A stretch of 26,423 nt of DNA, taken from assembly GCA_946479255.1 (NCBI GenBank), contig CAMLFK010000035.1:1-26423 (forward strand), in the 5' to 3' direction. The position numbers and the translations under genes are program-made. This document shows, piece after piece, positions 1-7,539 of the stretch. The stretch comes from an uncultured Oxalobacteraceae bacterium. Lineage in GTDB: Bacteria > Pseudomonadota > Gammaproteobacteria > Burkholderiales > Burkholderiaceae. Every line of letters begins with the position of its first letter. Positions within the stretch are counted from its first letter, which is position 1. The notes beneath the pieces were generated by a model that saw only the letters and a program-made list of their open reading frames with translations, had not been told where the DNA came from and did not search any database.

Positions 1-1307
1 CGAGCCTCTATCTCGAAAAACATGATCCGAAGGATGGCACCGTAGATGCCGTGAAACTGGTCGAGACTGCCATGCAGCTAGGCGTTGACGAGGCCTATGA
101 CCGGATGGGTACCTATTACCTCAACGGCACTGGTGTTTCGGGTGGTTCGGGGGATCCAAAGTCCTTTTTTTACAAGGCTGCGCTGATGGGGAGTGGCGAA
201 TCCATGTGGTTCCTTGGAAAGAATTTGGTTGCCAGAGAAGATAACCCGTCTAAACGCTGGTGGGCGAATCGGCCAGTCGCGCACAAAATGCTTGAGTGTT
301 CCCTCGGGCGTGGGTATGGCGGCGCCGCATGGGATTTCGCCACGATGTATCGCCACCCCCATGAAGGCATATTGACGAGCGAAGGAAAATTGCAAGCCCT
401 TCGTATCCTTCACCTTGGGGTCAGGCTCGGAGGCGAAACTGCGGCCAGAAGTATTTCAATCGTGTTTGGAGGGGATTTTATGGGAGATGATTACGCGCTC
501 ATCCCACCCGACAAAGCCCGAAGCGAACGCTACTCAGTATTGCACAGAGCCTTGGAATTCGACCCAAGTGACCGTTTTCCAAACCTGGACAAGGTAGTGC
601 CGCTACCACCCGCTGTGCTGCCGCCATGGAACGGCGACCGGGATACCTTACTATATGCGGCGCGCGGGGTGACCGCGCCACCGCTTGTTACGGGCCCAAC
701 CGTCTATTCGAAGCGGACTGGCCGTTATTTTCTGGACCAAGCCTTCCTGCTCGAAGCGACCGACCACTTGACGACCGAACGCACTGCACCGTTCGCCGGC
801 TACTGGCAAGCAGTGGGAATTCCTCCATCAGCATCAGGCGGCGCAGCAGGCAGTGAAGCCATGCCAGGCTTGTACAAAGCGAACGAAGCGTTCGAGCGTA
901 CCGGCACGACCGGCACCGGTCCCGCATCGGCGGGCGCCAAGGCTACGCAGTGGCAGTATTTTAGAACAGTGCATAACCCGATCAATACCGTACGGCCGCT
1001 CGCACCCGCCGGCATGACAGTGGTACGACCACGCCCCCTCCCTCTACTCGCACGTGCCTCCGACCGCTTATGCCCGAAGACGGGAACGTGGCAACCCTGG
1101 GTAGCCGAAACCCATCCGCTCAGTGCCATCGTCAACCAGCCGTGGCGCCAGGCGTGGGTAACGAAGGGTCAGGACTTTCCGGTGCCCGAACGCGATTGGT
1201 TTCTCAAACTACCTGCGGCAGACATCACATGGCACCTGATGGATGATTCACCTGTCGACATCCATTCGCCGCCGAAGTCGCCCCGACGGGAAGGAGAGAC
1301 CGATTGA
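1..1307 (+). CDS. Sel1-repeat / DUF6396-like protein, copy A (5' end outside window)
   Basis: The reading frame is open from the first base; the first complete codon (3-5) aligns with residue 110 of the downstream paralogue, so the true start lies left of the window and the GTG at 51 is internal. The visible part has Sel1-like helical repeats (AYDRMGTYYLNGTG, then ESMWFLGKNLVARED, then GGAAWDFATMYR). A segment with FPNLDKVVPLPP and LPPWNGD resembles the DUF6396 region of T6SS-associated proteins. The C-terminal part has CPKTGTWQPW and a WRQAWVTKGQDFPVPE-type ending. Such proteins commonly sit next to PAAR genes, which suggests an effector-associated or immunity role, but the function is unknown. 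Relative to copy B there is one extra C in the C-run at 1281, so the last residues (RREGETD) are out of frame with the paralogue and the stop comes early. The stop TGA overlaps the TTG of the PAAR remnant. Confidence 0.85.
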   Translation, partial: SLYLEKHDPKDGTVDAVKLVETAMQLGVDEAYDRMGTYYLNGTGVSGGSGDPKSFFYKAALMGSGESMWFLGKNLVAREDNPSKRWWANRPVAHKMLECSLGRGYGGAAWDFATMYRHPHEGILTSEGKLQALRILHLGVRLGGETAARSISIVFGGDFMGDDYALIPPDKARSERYSVLHRALEFDPSDRFPNLDKVVPLPPAVLPPWNGDRDTLLYAARGVTAPPLVTGPTVYSKRTGRYFLDQAFLLEATDHLTTERTAPFAGYWQAVGIPPSASGGAAGSEAMPGLYKANEAFERTGTTGTGPASAGAKATQWQYFRTVHNPINTVRPLAPAGMTVVRPRPLPLLARASDRLCPKTGTWQPWVAETHPLSAIVNQPWRQAWVTKGQDFPVPERDWFLKLPAADITWHLMDDSPVDIHSPPKSPRREGETD

Positions 1308-1428
1308 AAGAAAATAACGGCCGCGGGGTCATCAGGGTGGTGACAAAACCGATCATCGTGGCACGGTTATCAGTGCGACTTCGGCGACCCTCGTGATGGG
1401 TAAGGTTACCGCGTTGCGCGGCGAATCG
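1304..1428 (+). pseudogene. PAAR-domain gene remnant, frameshifted and truncated
   Basis: This stretch aligns base for base with the first ~120 bases of the intact PAAR gene at 3064-3345, including the AAGGAGAG ribosome-binding site and the overlapping TTG start. At about 1339-1346 it reads GTGGTGAC where the intact gene has ATGGGCGAC, a net loss of one base. The original frame therefore leaves the PAAR sequence after GVIR and soon meets a stop. After the deletion the +2 frame still encodes DKTDHRGTVISATSATLVMG, so the decay is recent. Homology stops at about 1428 (LRGES); the cysteine-rich second half is missing and replaced by the leader of copy B. It cannot make a functional spike-tip protein. 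Confidence 0.85.
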
Positions 1429-1442
1429 AGAGAAAGCTTCCA

Positions 1443-3074
1443 ATGCGCCTAACATTCATAACGGCACTTCTATTATGTTGTTCTTTAGGAGCCTGCAAAA
1501 TGAAAGAAGGTGCCAAATCGTACGTCCGGCCAGTGCTGCCTCGAAATGAAAAACTGCCGCTTTTTGATCCGCACATACCCGATTTTGTATGCGCCAGCGC
1601 CACCTCAACATATCCGCTCCTTGACGCGCAAGCCCACACATGGTTCCTCACTGCACGGGCTTTAGAAAGTGAGGATATTTTTTATAAGGACCGCGACTAT
1701 AAGTCGATCGTCGAATTGACAAGATCGGCGGCAGACCGCATGCACTGGAAGGCCATGTTGAACCTCGCGAGCCTCTATATTGAAAAACATGATCCACAGC
1801 ATGGCCCCGAAGATGCTGTGAAACTCGTCGAGAAGGCCATGCAGCTCGGCATTCCCGAAGCGTATGACCGGATGGGCACGTATTATCTTAACGGAACAGG
1901 TGTTTCCAGTGTCTCAGGTAGCGCAAAGTCCTTTTTTTACAAAGCCGCGTTGATGGGGAGTGGCGAATCCATGTGGTTCCTTGGGAAAGATCTAGTTGCA
2001 CGAGAAGATGAGCCAGATAGAGGCTGGTGGGCGAATCGACCAGTCGCGGTCAAAATGCTTGAGTGCTCCCTAGGACGTGGATACGGCGGCGCCGCGTGGG
2101 ATTTTGCCACGATCTACCGCATCCCCCACGAAGGTGTATTAACGAACGAAGGCAGGTGGCAAGCCCTTCGTATTCTTCAGCAAGGGGTCAGACTGGGAGG
2201 CCAAACCGCGGCCAGAAGTATCTCAGCCGTTTTCCGGGGGAATTTCGGGGATGACTATGCGCTGGCACCACCCGATATAGCGCGACGTCAACGGTATTCT
2301 GTATTATCGCGAGCTTTGGAATTCGACCCAAGCGATCGCTTTCCAAATCTGGACAAAGTATTGCCGCTACCACCCGCTGCGCTGCCGCCCTGGAATGGCG
2401 ACCGGGATACCTTACTGAATGCGGCACGCGGAGTTACCGCGCCACCGCCTGTAACCGGCCCGACCGTCTACTCGAAGCGAACTGGCAGGTACTTCCTTGA
2501 CCAGGCATTCTTGCTGGAAGCGACCGACTACGTCACCACCGAACGTTCGGCACCGTTTGCCGGCTACTGGCAACCCGTCGCGGCGTCTTCATCAGCGTCA
2601 GGCACAGCAACCAGTGAAATTATGCCGGGCTTGTACGAACCGAATGAGGCATTCGAACGTACCCGCGCCACTGGCGCCGGTCCCGTCAGGGCAGGCGCCG
2701 AGGCCGCGCAATGGCAGTATTTCAGGACAGTCCATAACCCCAGCGATACGGTACGTCCGCTCGCGCCTGCCGGCATGACCGTGGTTCGGCCACGCCCCTT
2801 ACCACTGCTGGCAAGAAGCTCCGATCAACGTTGTCCACGGACTGGAACCTGGCAACCCTGGGTAGCCGAAACCCATCCGCTCAGTGCCATCGTCAACCAG
2901 CCGTGGCGCCAGGCGTGGGTAACGAAGGGACAGGACTTTCCGGTTCCAGAACGGGATTGGTTTCTCAAACTACCTGCGGCCGACATCACATGGCACCTGA
3001 TGGATGATTCACCTGTCGACATCCAATCGCCGCCCAAGTCGCCCGACGGCAAGGAGAGACCGATTGAAAAATAA
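1443..3074 (+). CDS. Sel1-repeat / DUF6396-like lipoprotein, copy B
   Basis: A 543-residue protein starting MRLTFITALLLCCSLGAC, a lipoprotein signal peptide with lipobox LGAC and modified Cys at 18, so it is predicted to be membrane-anchored facing the periplasm. About residues 60-290 form Sel1/TPR-like helical repeats. A DUF6396-like stretch follows (FPNLDKVLPLPP, LPPWNGD), then a region with CPRTGTWQPW near residue 464 and a Trp-rich C-terminus. It shares the whole visible length of copy A. The PAAR gene starts inside its 3' end (TTG at 3064, stop 3072-3074), so the two are translationally coupled. The family is frequently encoded in T6SS spike-effector loci. I infer an effector-accessory or immunity role for a periplasmic toxin, but no catalytic motif or immunity family was recognised. 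The ATG at 1443 has only a weak purine-rich stretch upstream. Confidence 0.85.
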   Translation: MRLTFITALLLCCSLGACKMKEGAKSYVRPVLPRNEKLPLFDPHIPDFVCASATSTYPLLDAQAHTWFLTARALESEDIFYKDRDYKSIVELTRSAADRMHWKAMLNLASLYIEKHDPQHGPEDAVKLVEKAMQLGIPEAYDRMGTYYLNGTGVSSVSGSAKSFFYKAALMGSGESMWFLGKDLVAREDEPDRGWWANRPVAVKMLECSLGRGYGGAAWDFATIYRIPHEGVLTNEGRWQALRILQQGVRLGGQTAARSISAVFRGNFGDDYALAPPDIARRQRYSVLSRALEFDPSDRFPNLDKVLPLPPAALPPWNGDRDTLLNAARGVTAPPPVTGPTVYSKRTGRYFLDQAFLLEATDYVTTERSAPFAGYWQPVAASSSASGTATSEIMPGLYEPNEAFERTRATGAGPVRAGAEAAQWQYFRTVHNPSDTVRPLAPAGMTVVRPRPLPLLARSSDQRCPRTGTWQPWVAETHPLSAIVNQPWRQAWVTKGQDFPVPERDWFLKLPAADITWHLMDDSPVDIQSPPKSPDGKERPIEK

Positions 3075-3345
3075 CGGCCGTGGAGTTATCAGGATGGGCG
3101 ACAAGACCGATCACGGCGGCACGGTCATCAGTGCGACTTCGGCGACCGTCGTGATGGGTAAAGTTGCCGCACTTCGGGGGGATTCGACCGTGTGCCCTAA
3201 GTGCAAGGGAAAATTTCCGATCACCGCCACAAGCAATGACGATACCCATGCCGGCCGTGGCTATGCCTACGACGGCGATACCACCGCATGCGGCGCCCGC
3301 CTCATTACATCGCTGCAGCTATACATCGGCACCGGCTCGGGCTGA
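3064..3345 (+). CDS. PAAR-domain protein (T6SS spike tip)
   Basis: PAAR proteins fold into a small cone that sharpens the VgrG spike and links effectors to the type VI secretion apparatus. The start chosen is TTG at 3064: an AGGAG ribosome site (3052-3056) lies 7 nt upstream, and this start includes the GVIRMGDKTDHGG stretch, whose VIR-GDKT pattern is conserved at the N-terminus of this family. The internal ATG at 3094 (GGAG at 3082) would give 83 residues and lose that strand. The 93-residue product has the typical ending with a CPKC pair, an aromatic/Asp segment (YAYDGD) and TACGARLI. It carries no C-terminal toxin extension, so a separate effector would be its cargo. It overlaps the end of the copy B lipoprotein by 11 bases. 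Confidence 0.85.
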   Translation: MKNNGRGVIRMGDKTDHGGTVISATSATVVMGKVAALRGDSTVCPKCKGKFPITATSNDDTHAGRGYAYDGDTTACGARLITSLQLYIGTGSG

Positions 3346-3465
3346 CCAGGATCGCAAACAATACGAGTTCAAGGGCCTGAACTTGCGATCACAAGGTCGC
3401 AAGGAAAACTCCCAGCCCTGCTGCAGCGCCTGCGCGGGAGGCTTAGTCGCGATTCTGAATGAACA

Positions 3466-3495
3466 ACGGCCCGGTCGAAAAGCCGACCGGGCCGT
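3466..3495. terminator. Strong palindromic hairpin between convergent genes
   Basis: A perfect 12-bp stem (3466-3477 with 3484-3495, arm ACGGCCCGGTCG) closes a 6-base loop. It lies between the plus-strand PAAR gene and the minus-strand DUF1428 gene, where a bidirectional terminator is expected. Neither side has a proper T-run, so it may act as a transcript-end stabiliser or a weak terminator. Confidence 0.6.
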
Positions 3496-3532
3496 CAAAG
3501 CCTTACCTCAACGCTATACCGTCCGCGTCCTG

Positions 3533-3572
3533 GAACGCGATCTTAACTTAGCGGTACTACGCGTTCTTTTTT
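3533..3572 (+). terminator. Possible weak plus-strand terminator
   Basis: A 7-bp stem (GAACGCG 3533-3539 with CGCGTTC 3560-3566) has a 20-base loop and is followed by six T (3567-3572). It could end rightward transcription from the PAAR gene just before the stop of the DUF1428 gene. The large loop makes it doubtful. Confidence 0.3.
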
Positions 3573-3587
3573 GTAAGCAGGCATGAA

Positions 3588-3947
3588 CTACACGTCCACC
3601 ACCGTTTCAAATCCACCGTAAATCATCCGCTTGCCATCAAAGGGCATGGATTCCGGCTTCATCATATCGGTCATGCGCGGGTCTTTCATCACCTTGTCGT
3701 TGACCTCATCGCGCACAGTCCGCGACGGATATTCGATATAGGAAAAGAACACCACCTCATTGTCTTCCAGCTTGACGGCCTGCGGGAAGGACGTCCACTG
3801 ACCCGGCTTGACGTCATCGGCCATGCACTCACGAAACACCGTCGCGCCATGCTCGCGCCAGATCGCGCCGCACTTCCGCGACATCTCGCGGTACGCGTCG
3901 ATGTTACCTTTTGGAACTGGAACAATAAATCCATCAACATATGCCAT
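3588..3947 (-). CDS. DUF1428 (YbaA-like) family protein
   Basis: A 119-residue soluble protein of the DUF1428 family, recognised by MAYVDGFIVPVPKGN at the N-terminus, the Y-E---S--CG-IW-EHGA pattern, VFFSYIEYPSR, and the MPFDGKRMIYGGFE ending. These small dimeric ferredoxin-like-fold proteins have no established biochemical role; the full-length match suggests an intact gene. AAAGGAG lies 8 nt before the ATG. It is downstream of the methyltransferase gene on the same strand with a 111-base gap, so it may be cotranscribed or have its own promoter; no convincing -35/-10 pair was seen in the gap. Confidence 0.9.
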   Translation of the reverse strand: MAYVDGFIVPVPKGNIDAYREMSRKCGAIWREHGATVFRECMADDVKPGQWTSFPQAVKLEDNEVVFFSYIEYPSRTVRDEVNDKVMKDPRMTDMMKPESMPFDGKRMIYGGFETVVDV

Positions 3948-4058
3948 GTGAAAAGCTCCTTTGTTAGTGTTTGCTTAATGGGCTTGCATTGCACAGACTA
4001 GCGGCAGTACGGAAAAATGCAAGCACGATCGCATAGGTCCGCTTTAGCGAATGGTGTG

Positions 4059-4922
4059 TCAGACGCTGTGCCTGATGACCACCACTTCCAGGTATTCCGA
4101 AGGCACCACCAGCGAGGCTGGCCCCGCCGTGTTGAACTGGTCGAGCAGTGCCATCATGTCTTGCTCCAGCGCCAGTCCTTTCTCCGCATCGAGCGCCGCA
4201 AAGGCCCTGTTGACTGGGCCGTAGACATTACGAAACTCTTGCAGCATATGGTCGGGTGAGGAATAACGGAAGTTGAACAGCTTGCGTTCGGCATGAATGC
4301 GCGCCGCCTCATTGCCGAACAGTTCGCGCAAGTGATCCTCGGTTCCCCACAAAGCAGGCGACTTCAGGCCGGCAGGCGGCGGCACATGTTTGCCGATGGT
4401 CTTGAATACCTGGCCGATGAAACCGCTTGGCGTCCAGTTCGCCAGCCCTATCCGGCCGCCCGGACGCACCACGCGGAGCATTTCGCCCGCCGCCCGTTCG
4501 TGGTCGGGGGTGAACATGACGCCGAAGGTCGACAAGGCCACGTCGAAGCTGCCGTCGGCAAAAGGTAAGGCCTCGGCGTCCGCTTCGCGGAACTCCACCT
4601 TCAGCCCTTCGGCGGCTGCGCGCACGCGGCCTTTGTCCAGCAAGTCCGCCACGTAATCGGTGCTGGTGACCTGCGCGTGCCGGCGCGCCGCGGCGAGCGT
4701 GGCGTTGCCGTTACCGGCAGCAATGTCAATGACGCGTTCATTGGCGCGGATATCGACCGCTTCGGCCAGCGATTCGCCGACGATCTGCAGCGTGACACCG
4801 ATGACGGCGTAATCGCCCGTTCCCCAGGTCGCCTGCTGGCGCTGTTTGATGGCGGCGAAATCCGGTGCGCCGCCTGCCGCCGCTGGCTCCGGCGACGGCG
4901 TGGAGGGAGTTGGATTGCTCAT
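4059..4922 (-). CDS. Class I SAM-dependent methyltransferase
   Basis: A 287-residue protein with a Rossmann methyltransferase core. Motif I is VIDIAAGNGNATLAAA (about residues 64-79), an acidic residue ends the next strand (TSTDYVADLL), a motif II-like stretch is EADAEALPFADGSFDVALS, and motif III-like LRVVRPGGRIGLANW follows. This is the Methyltransf_11/25 arrangement seen in ubiquinone/menaquinone-type and small-molecule methyltransferases. The Pro/Ala-rich first ~20 residues are probably disordered. AAAGGAAG lies about 5 nt before the ATG. The substrate cannot be told from sequence, and the neighbours (DUF1428, DUF6351) give no pathway. Confidence 0.9.
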   Translation of the reverse strand: MSNPTPSTPSPEPAAAGGAPDFAAIKQRQQATWGTGDYAVIGVTLQIVGESLAEAVDIRANERVIDIAAGNGNATLAAARRHAQVTSTDYVADLLDKGRVRAAAEGLKVEFREADAEALPFADGSFDVALSTFGVMFTPDHERAAGEMLRVVRPGGRIGLANWTPSGFIGQVFKTIGKHVPPPAGLKSPALWGTEDHLRELFGNEAARIHAERKLFNFRYSSPDHMLQEFRNVYGPVNRAFAALDAEKGLALEQDMMALLDQFNTAGPASLVVPSEYLEVVVIRHSV

Positions 4923-4997
4923 GGCGCTTCCTTTCAGGATGTTCGTGGCGTGTACGATTAGATGTGGCGCCGTCTGAGAGGTTCACACGGCGTGCCG

Positions 4998-7238
4998 CTA
5001 TCGTGTCGGATAGCCACACACACCTTGCGGAAAGATCCGCCGCAGCCATCGCCGCTGCGTACCGGAAAACCTCACGGTGCCATACGTCCCGTCCTCCAGT
5101 GCCTCGCTCACCGGCCTGAGTTCGCACTTGAACAGCTCGCCGCGAATGGATTCCCCCGCCACCATGCGCGGGCTGGATAAGGGCGGGTAGACACTGGTGC
5201 ACAGCCCTGGCGGGCGGCTGTTCAGGATGCCGTCCCACACCCGCTTACCCGATGCGATCAGCGTGCCGTTGGCATCCACGCATTTGTCCACGAAGCCGGC
5301 CGGCCGCGCCTGGTCGCCGAGATAACGGTCCACCTGCGCCAGCGCATCGATACCGGCGGCCAGCGCACTGCCGACCGATCCGGTCATCCAGATTACCTGG
5401 CGCTGCTCGGCGTCGCCAGGTGCGCGCAACATGCGGGCCCGCGCCGCGAACGACTGGCGGCTGTCGTGCATGTCGAGCTGGGGTTCCAGATAGGGGCGCA
5501 GGTCGATCAGCGGCATGGCCAGCTTGCGCCCCGTGAACACCTGGCCCGACGCATAGGCCCGCTGCATCGCCCACACGCTGCCGCTGCGCCGTGGCGAGGG
5601 CGTGCCTGCCGGCTCACGGCAACTCGCACTGCGCTGCATATTGCGCGCATCAAACGGATCATTCGCCTGGTCCCAGGGAACGAAGTCGCGCAGCTCTTTC
5701 CATCCACCCACGCAGGCATTGATGCGTAAAAACTCGCCCACATCGATATTGCCCTGCACCAGCGCCCTCAGGCCGTACTGCACGCCGACGTTGTCGACCG
5801 TATCGGGCGCGAAGCCCTGGCGGTCGGTGCCGTAGATATTTTCCAGGTCGTTCCAGTGAGTCCATTTCACGTCGTCGAGCACCTGCGGCGGATAACGATA
5901 ATCGGCTGCGACCTCGTCGTATTCCGGATCGCGATAGAAGGGATTCCCCAGGGTCGGCATGGTCAGGCGCCAGCCGTTGATGCATTCGGTGGAACCGGGC
6001 TTGCCGAAGATGGCATTGCGCACGGTGTCGCTGGCATTCATTCCTTCGATCAGGCGCTGATTGCTCCAGACCGCCCACGGCGAGGCGGGATTGCGGGCCA
6101 CCTCATCCTGAAAGTATTTGCCCAGCAAGGGGCAGTCGGACACCGGCGTGATCTGCGTGACCAGGTCCGGAAAGGATTGAATCGCCACCCCGCCGTCGAG
6201 CAGTCCGGGCCGGTTCTGTGCGAACAGGTATTGCTGAGCCGCACCGCCGGAGCCGCCGACACCGATGGTATGAACGGGATTGCCATACGCTTCGATGAAA
6301 TGTTCTTTGGTCATCAGCGCGGTTTCTTCGGCCAGCCGCATGTTCAGGTGCACGGCGCTTTCATTGCCGGTTGAACTGACGAGGGCATAGCCTTGCGCCA
6401 GCATGCGCGGGAAAAGAAAGCGCTCCGAGCCGCTCAGTTCGTCGTTCAGCCAGAGCGGTTCGCCCTGCTGGTGGCCGATGCCGGCACCGCCGCGCAGCCA
6501 GTACACCAGCTTGCGGTTCCAGGCGGCCTGGTCGAACACCGGCGTGGGCGCCAGCATCGCAATGGTGTACAGAAAGCGGTTGATGCTGCCGGCCTCGACC
6601 CGCACCACAAAGGGCTGGGCCACGCCGTTGACGGGAATCCTGACCAGGTCGGGCGGCGGTGCGTCGTAGCCGGTGGCGGGATCGAAGGGCTTGAAGCCGG
6701 CGCCGGCAAAATAAAAGTAGAAGATACGCGGAGCCACTGCGCAATAGCGGCTGTAGCCTGTCAATTGCCCACTCGCATCGTAGACCGGGTGGCCGATGCC
6801 CGCCTGGTTGTCGGCCATCGGCGAGCCCAGCCCGGCCTCGTCTGTGCGGCAAATGAAGGGCTGCTGCTGCGGTCCGGAAAACATTGGGCCTGTGAGCGGA
6901 TGATTGGTCAAGGTGATGGCATCGATGACCTGGTCGCCGTGACGCACTTGCAGCAAGTTGCGCCCCCTATCCAGGCCATCGACCACGCCTTCGAGGCGCT
7001 CGTCCTGCGCCGTCATGGCCGGCATTACCTGACGCCCATTCAGCCAGAACGTGATGCGCGGCTGGATGGCCGGTGCCACTGTCACTTCGATCCGCGCGTT
7101 GCCACCGGAAACCAGTTCGGGTGGGCTGGACAGCACGCGCAGGCTGGCCGAGGGCCGCTGCTCCGGCTTGATGACGCATCCCGCCAACAACATCGCTGAC
7201 AAGGTAAGGGACAGCAAGCTTCCAGGAATCCGGTTCAT
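4998..7238 (-). CDS. DUF6351-like exported lipoprotein, alpha/beta-hydrolase-like
   Basis: The frame is open from 7355, but I start at the ATG at 7238: it gives a lipoprotein signal peptide (MNRIPGSLLSLTLSAMLLAGC, lipobox LAGC) and has GGAGG 9 nt upstream, while the extension adds only an implausible Cys-rich stretch. The mature protein (746 residues with leader) begins with LRVLSSPPELVSGGNARIEV, an Ig-like N-terminal segment typical of DUF6351 proteins. A hydrolase-like body follows, with a nucleophile-elbow-like GxSxG at GVGGSGGAAQQ (Ser330) after a YWLRGGAGIGHQQG loop, reminiscent of tannase/feruloyl-esterase-type folds. I infer a cell-envelope hydrolase or esterase acting on an unknown substrate; the family is formally uncharacterised. 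It is divergent from the protease-like gene at 7540. Confidence 0.8.
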   Translation of the reverse strand: MNRIPGSLLSLTLSAMLLAGCVIKPEQRPSASLRVLSSPPELVSGGNARIEVTVAPAIQPRITFWLNGRQVMPAMTAQDERLEGVVDGLDRGRNLLQVRHGDQVIDAITLTNHPLTGPMFSGPQQQPFICRTDEAGLGSPMADNQAGIGHPVYDASGQLTGYSRYCAVAPRIFYFYFAGAGFKPFDPATGYDAPPPDLVRIPVNGVAQPFVVRVEAGSINRFLYTIAMLAPTPVFDQAAWNRKLVYWLRGGAGIGHQQGEPLWLNDELSGSERFLFPRMLAQGYALVSSTGNESAVHLNMRLAEETALMTKEHFIEAYGNPVHTIGVGGSGGAAQQYLFAQNRPGLLDGGVAIQSFPDLVTQITPVSDCPLLGKYFQDEVARNPASPWAVWSNQRLIEGMNASDTVRNAIFGKPGSTECINGWRLTMPTLGNPFYRDPEYDEVAADYRYPPQVLDDVKWTHWNDLENIYGTDRQGFAPDTVDNVGVQYGLRALVQGNIDVGEFLRINACVGGWKELRDFVPWDQANDPFDARNMQRSASCREPAGTPSPRRSGSVWAMQRAYASGQVFTGRKLAMPLIDLRPYLEPQLDMHDSRQSFAARARMLRAPGDAEQRQVIWMTGSVGSALAAGIDALAQVDRYLGDQARPAGFVDKCVDANGTLIASGKRVWDGILNSRPPGLCTSVYPPLSSPRMVAGESIRGELFKCELRPVSEALEDGTYGTVRFSGTQRRWLRRIFPQGVCGYPTR

Positions 7239-7461
7239 AGCGTAGCGCCTCCGTGGTAGAGAACCAGATTTCATTCTCGATACCCGCAAGCAGTGCGCGA
7301 TGAGGCAAAGCAGACACAGCACAGCAGAAGCGGCGTTCAGCTTTTCCACACTCACGTTGTATTGACAGCCAAAAATTTCGGAACAGCACGCAAGCGGCTG
7401 AGCGTACTCGTAGCGCCCACGCTGCGGCCTTTTTGTTTGGCCCCAGCCAGCTGCTCAGCAA

Positions 7462-7489
7462 TTGTTTGGCCTTCGCAAGTAAAAATAAT
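7462..7489 (+). promoter_or_regulatory. Candidate promoter in the 301-base divergent gap
   Basis: The gap 7239-7539 separates the divergent DUF6351 and retropepsin-like genes and should hold promoters for both. The best rightward match is TTGTTT (7462-7467), a 16-base spacer and AATAAT (7484-7489), ending 50 bases before the ATG at 7540. A TTGACA at 7362 has no good -10 partner. No clear leftward promoter was seen. The rest of the gap holds no recognisable gene. Confidence 0.3.
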
Positions 7490-7539
7490 TTCCTTATGCA
7501 ACCATGTGATAAAGTTATTGTTTCTTGTCGGCCGTCACC

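Larger units (their letters stand above)
1..3186 (+). repeat. Tandem duplication, period about 1.76 kb
   Basis: Copy A (1-1428) and copy B (1768-3186) are diverged direct repeats covering the lipoprotein gene and the start of the PAAR gene; corresponding points are offset by 1758-1767 bases. Identity is uneven. The lipoprotein bodies differ at many silent and some non-silent positions, whereas about 185 bases at the 3' end (1090-1272 against 2849-3032) differ at only about six positions by eye. The junction between copies is the abrupt end of PAAR homology at about 1428, directly before the leader of copy B. Confidence 0.9.

Noticed and set aside
3346..3586. Open plus-strand frame after the PAAR gene (QYEFKGLNLRSQGRK...)
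   Set aside because: It is out of frame with PAAR, lacks a start and ribosome site, and runs straight through the 12-bp hairpin at 3466, so it is not treated as a gene.
7239..7355. N-terminal extension of the DUF6351 gene to a GTG at 7355
   Set aside because: The internal ATG at 7238 has GGAGG and a lipoprotein signal peptide; the extension would bury that signal and has no family similarity.
7395..7440. Small hairpin with wobble pairs followed by a T-run before the retropepsin-like gene
   Set aside because: The stem is only about 6 bp with a G-T pair, and no gene ends nearby that would need a terminator.
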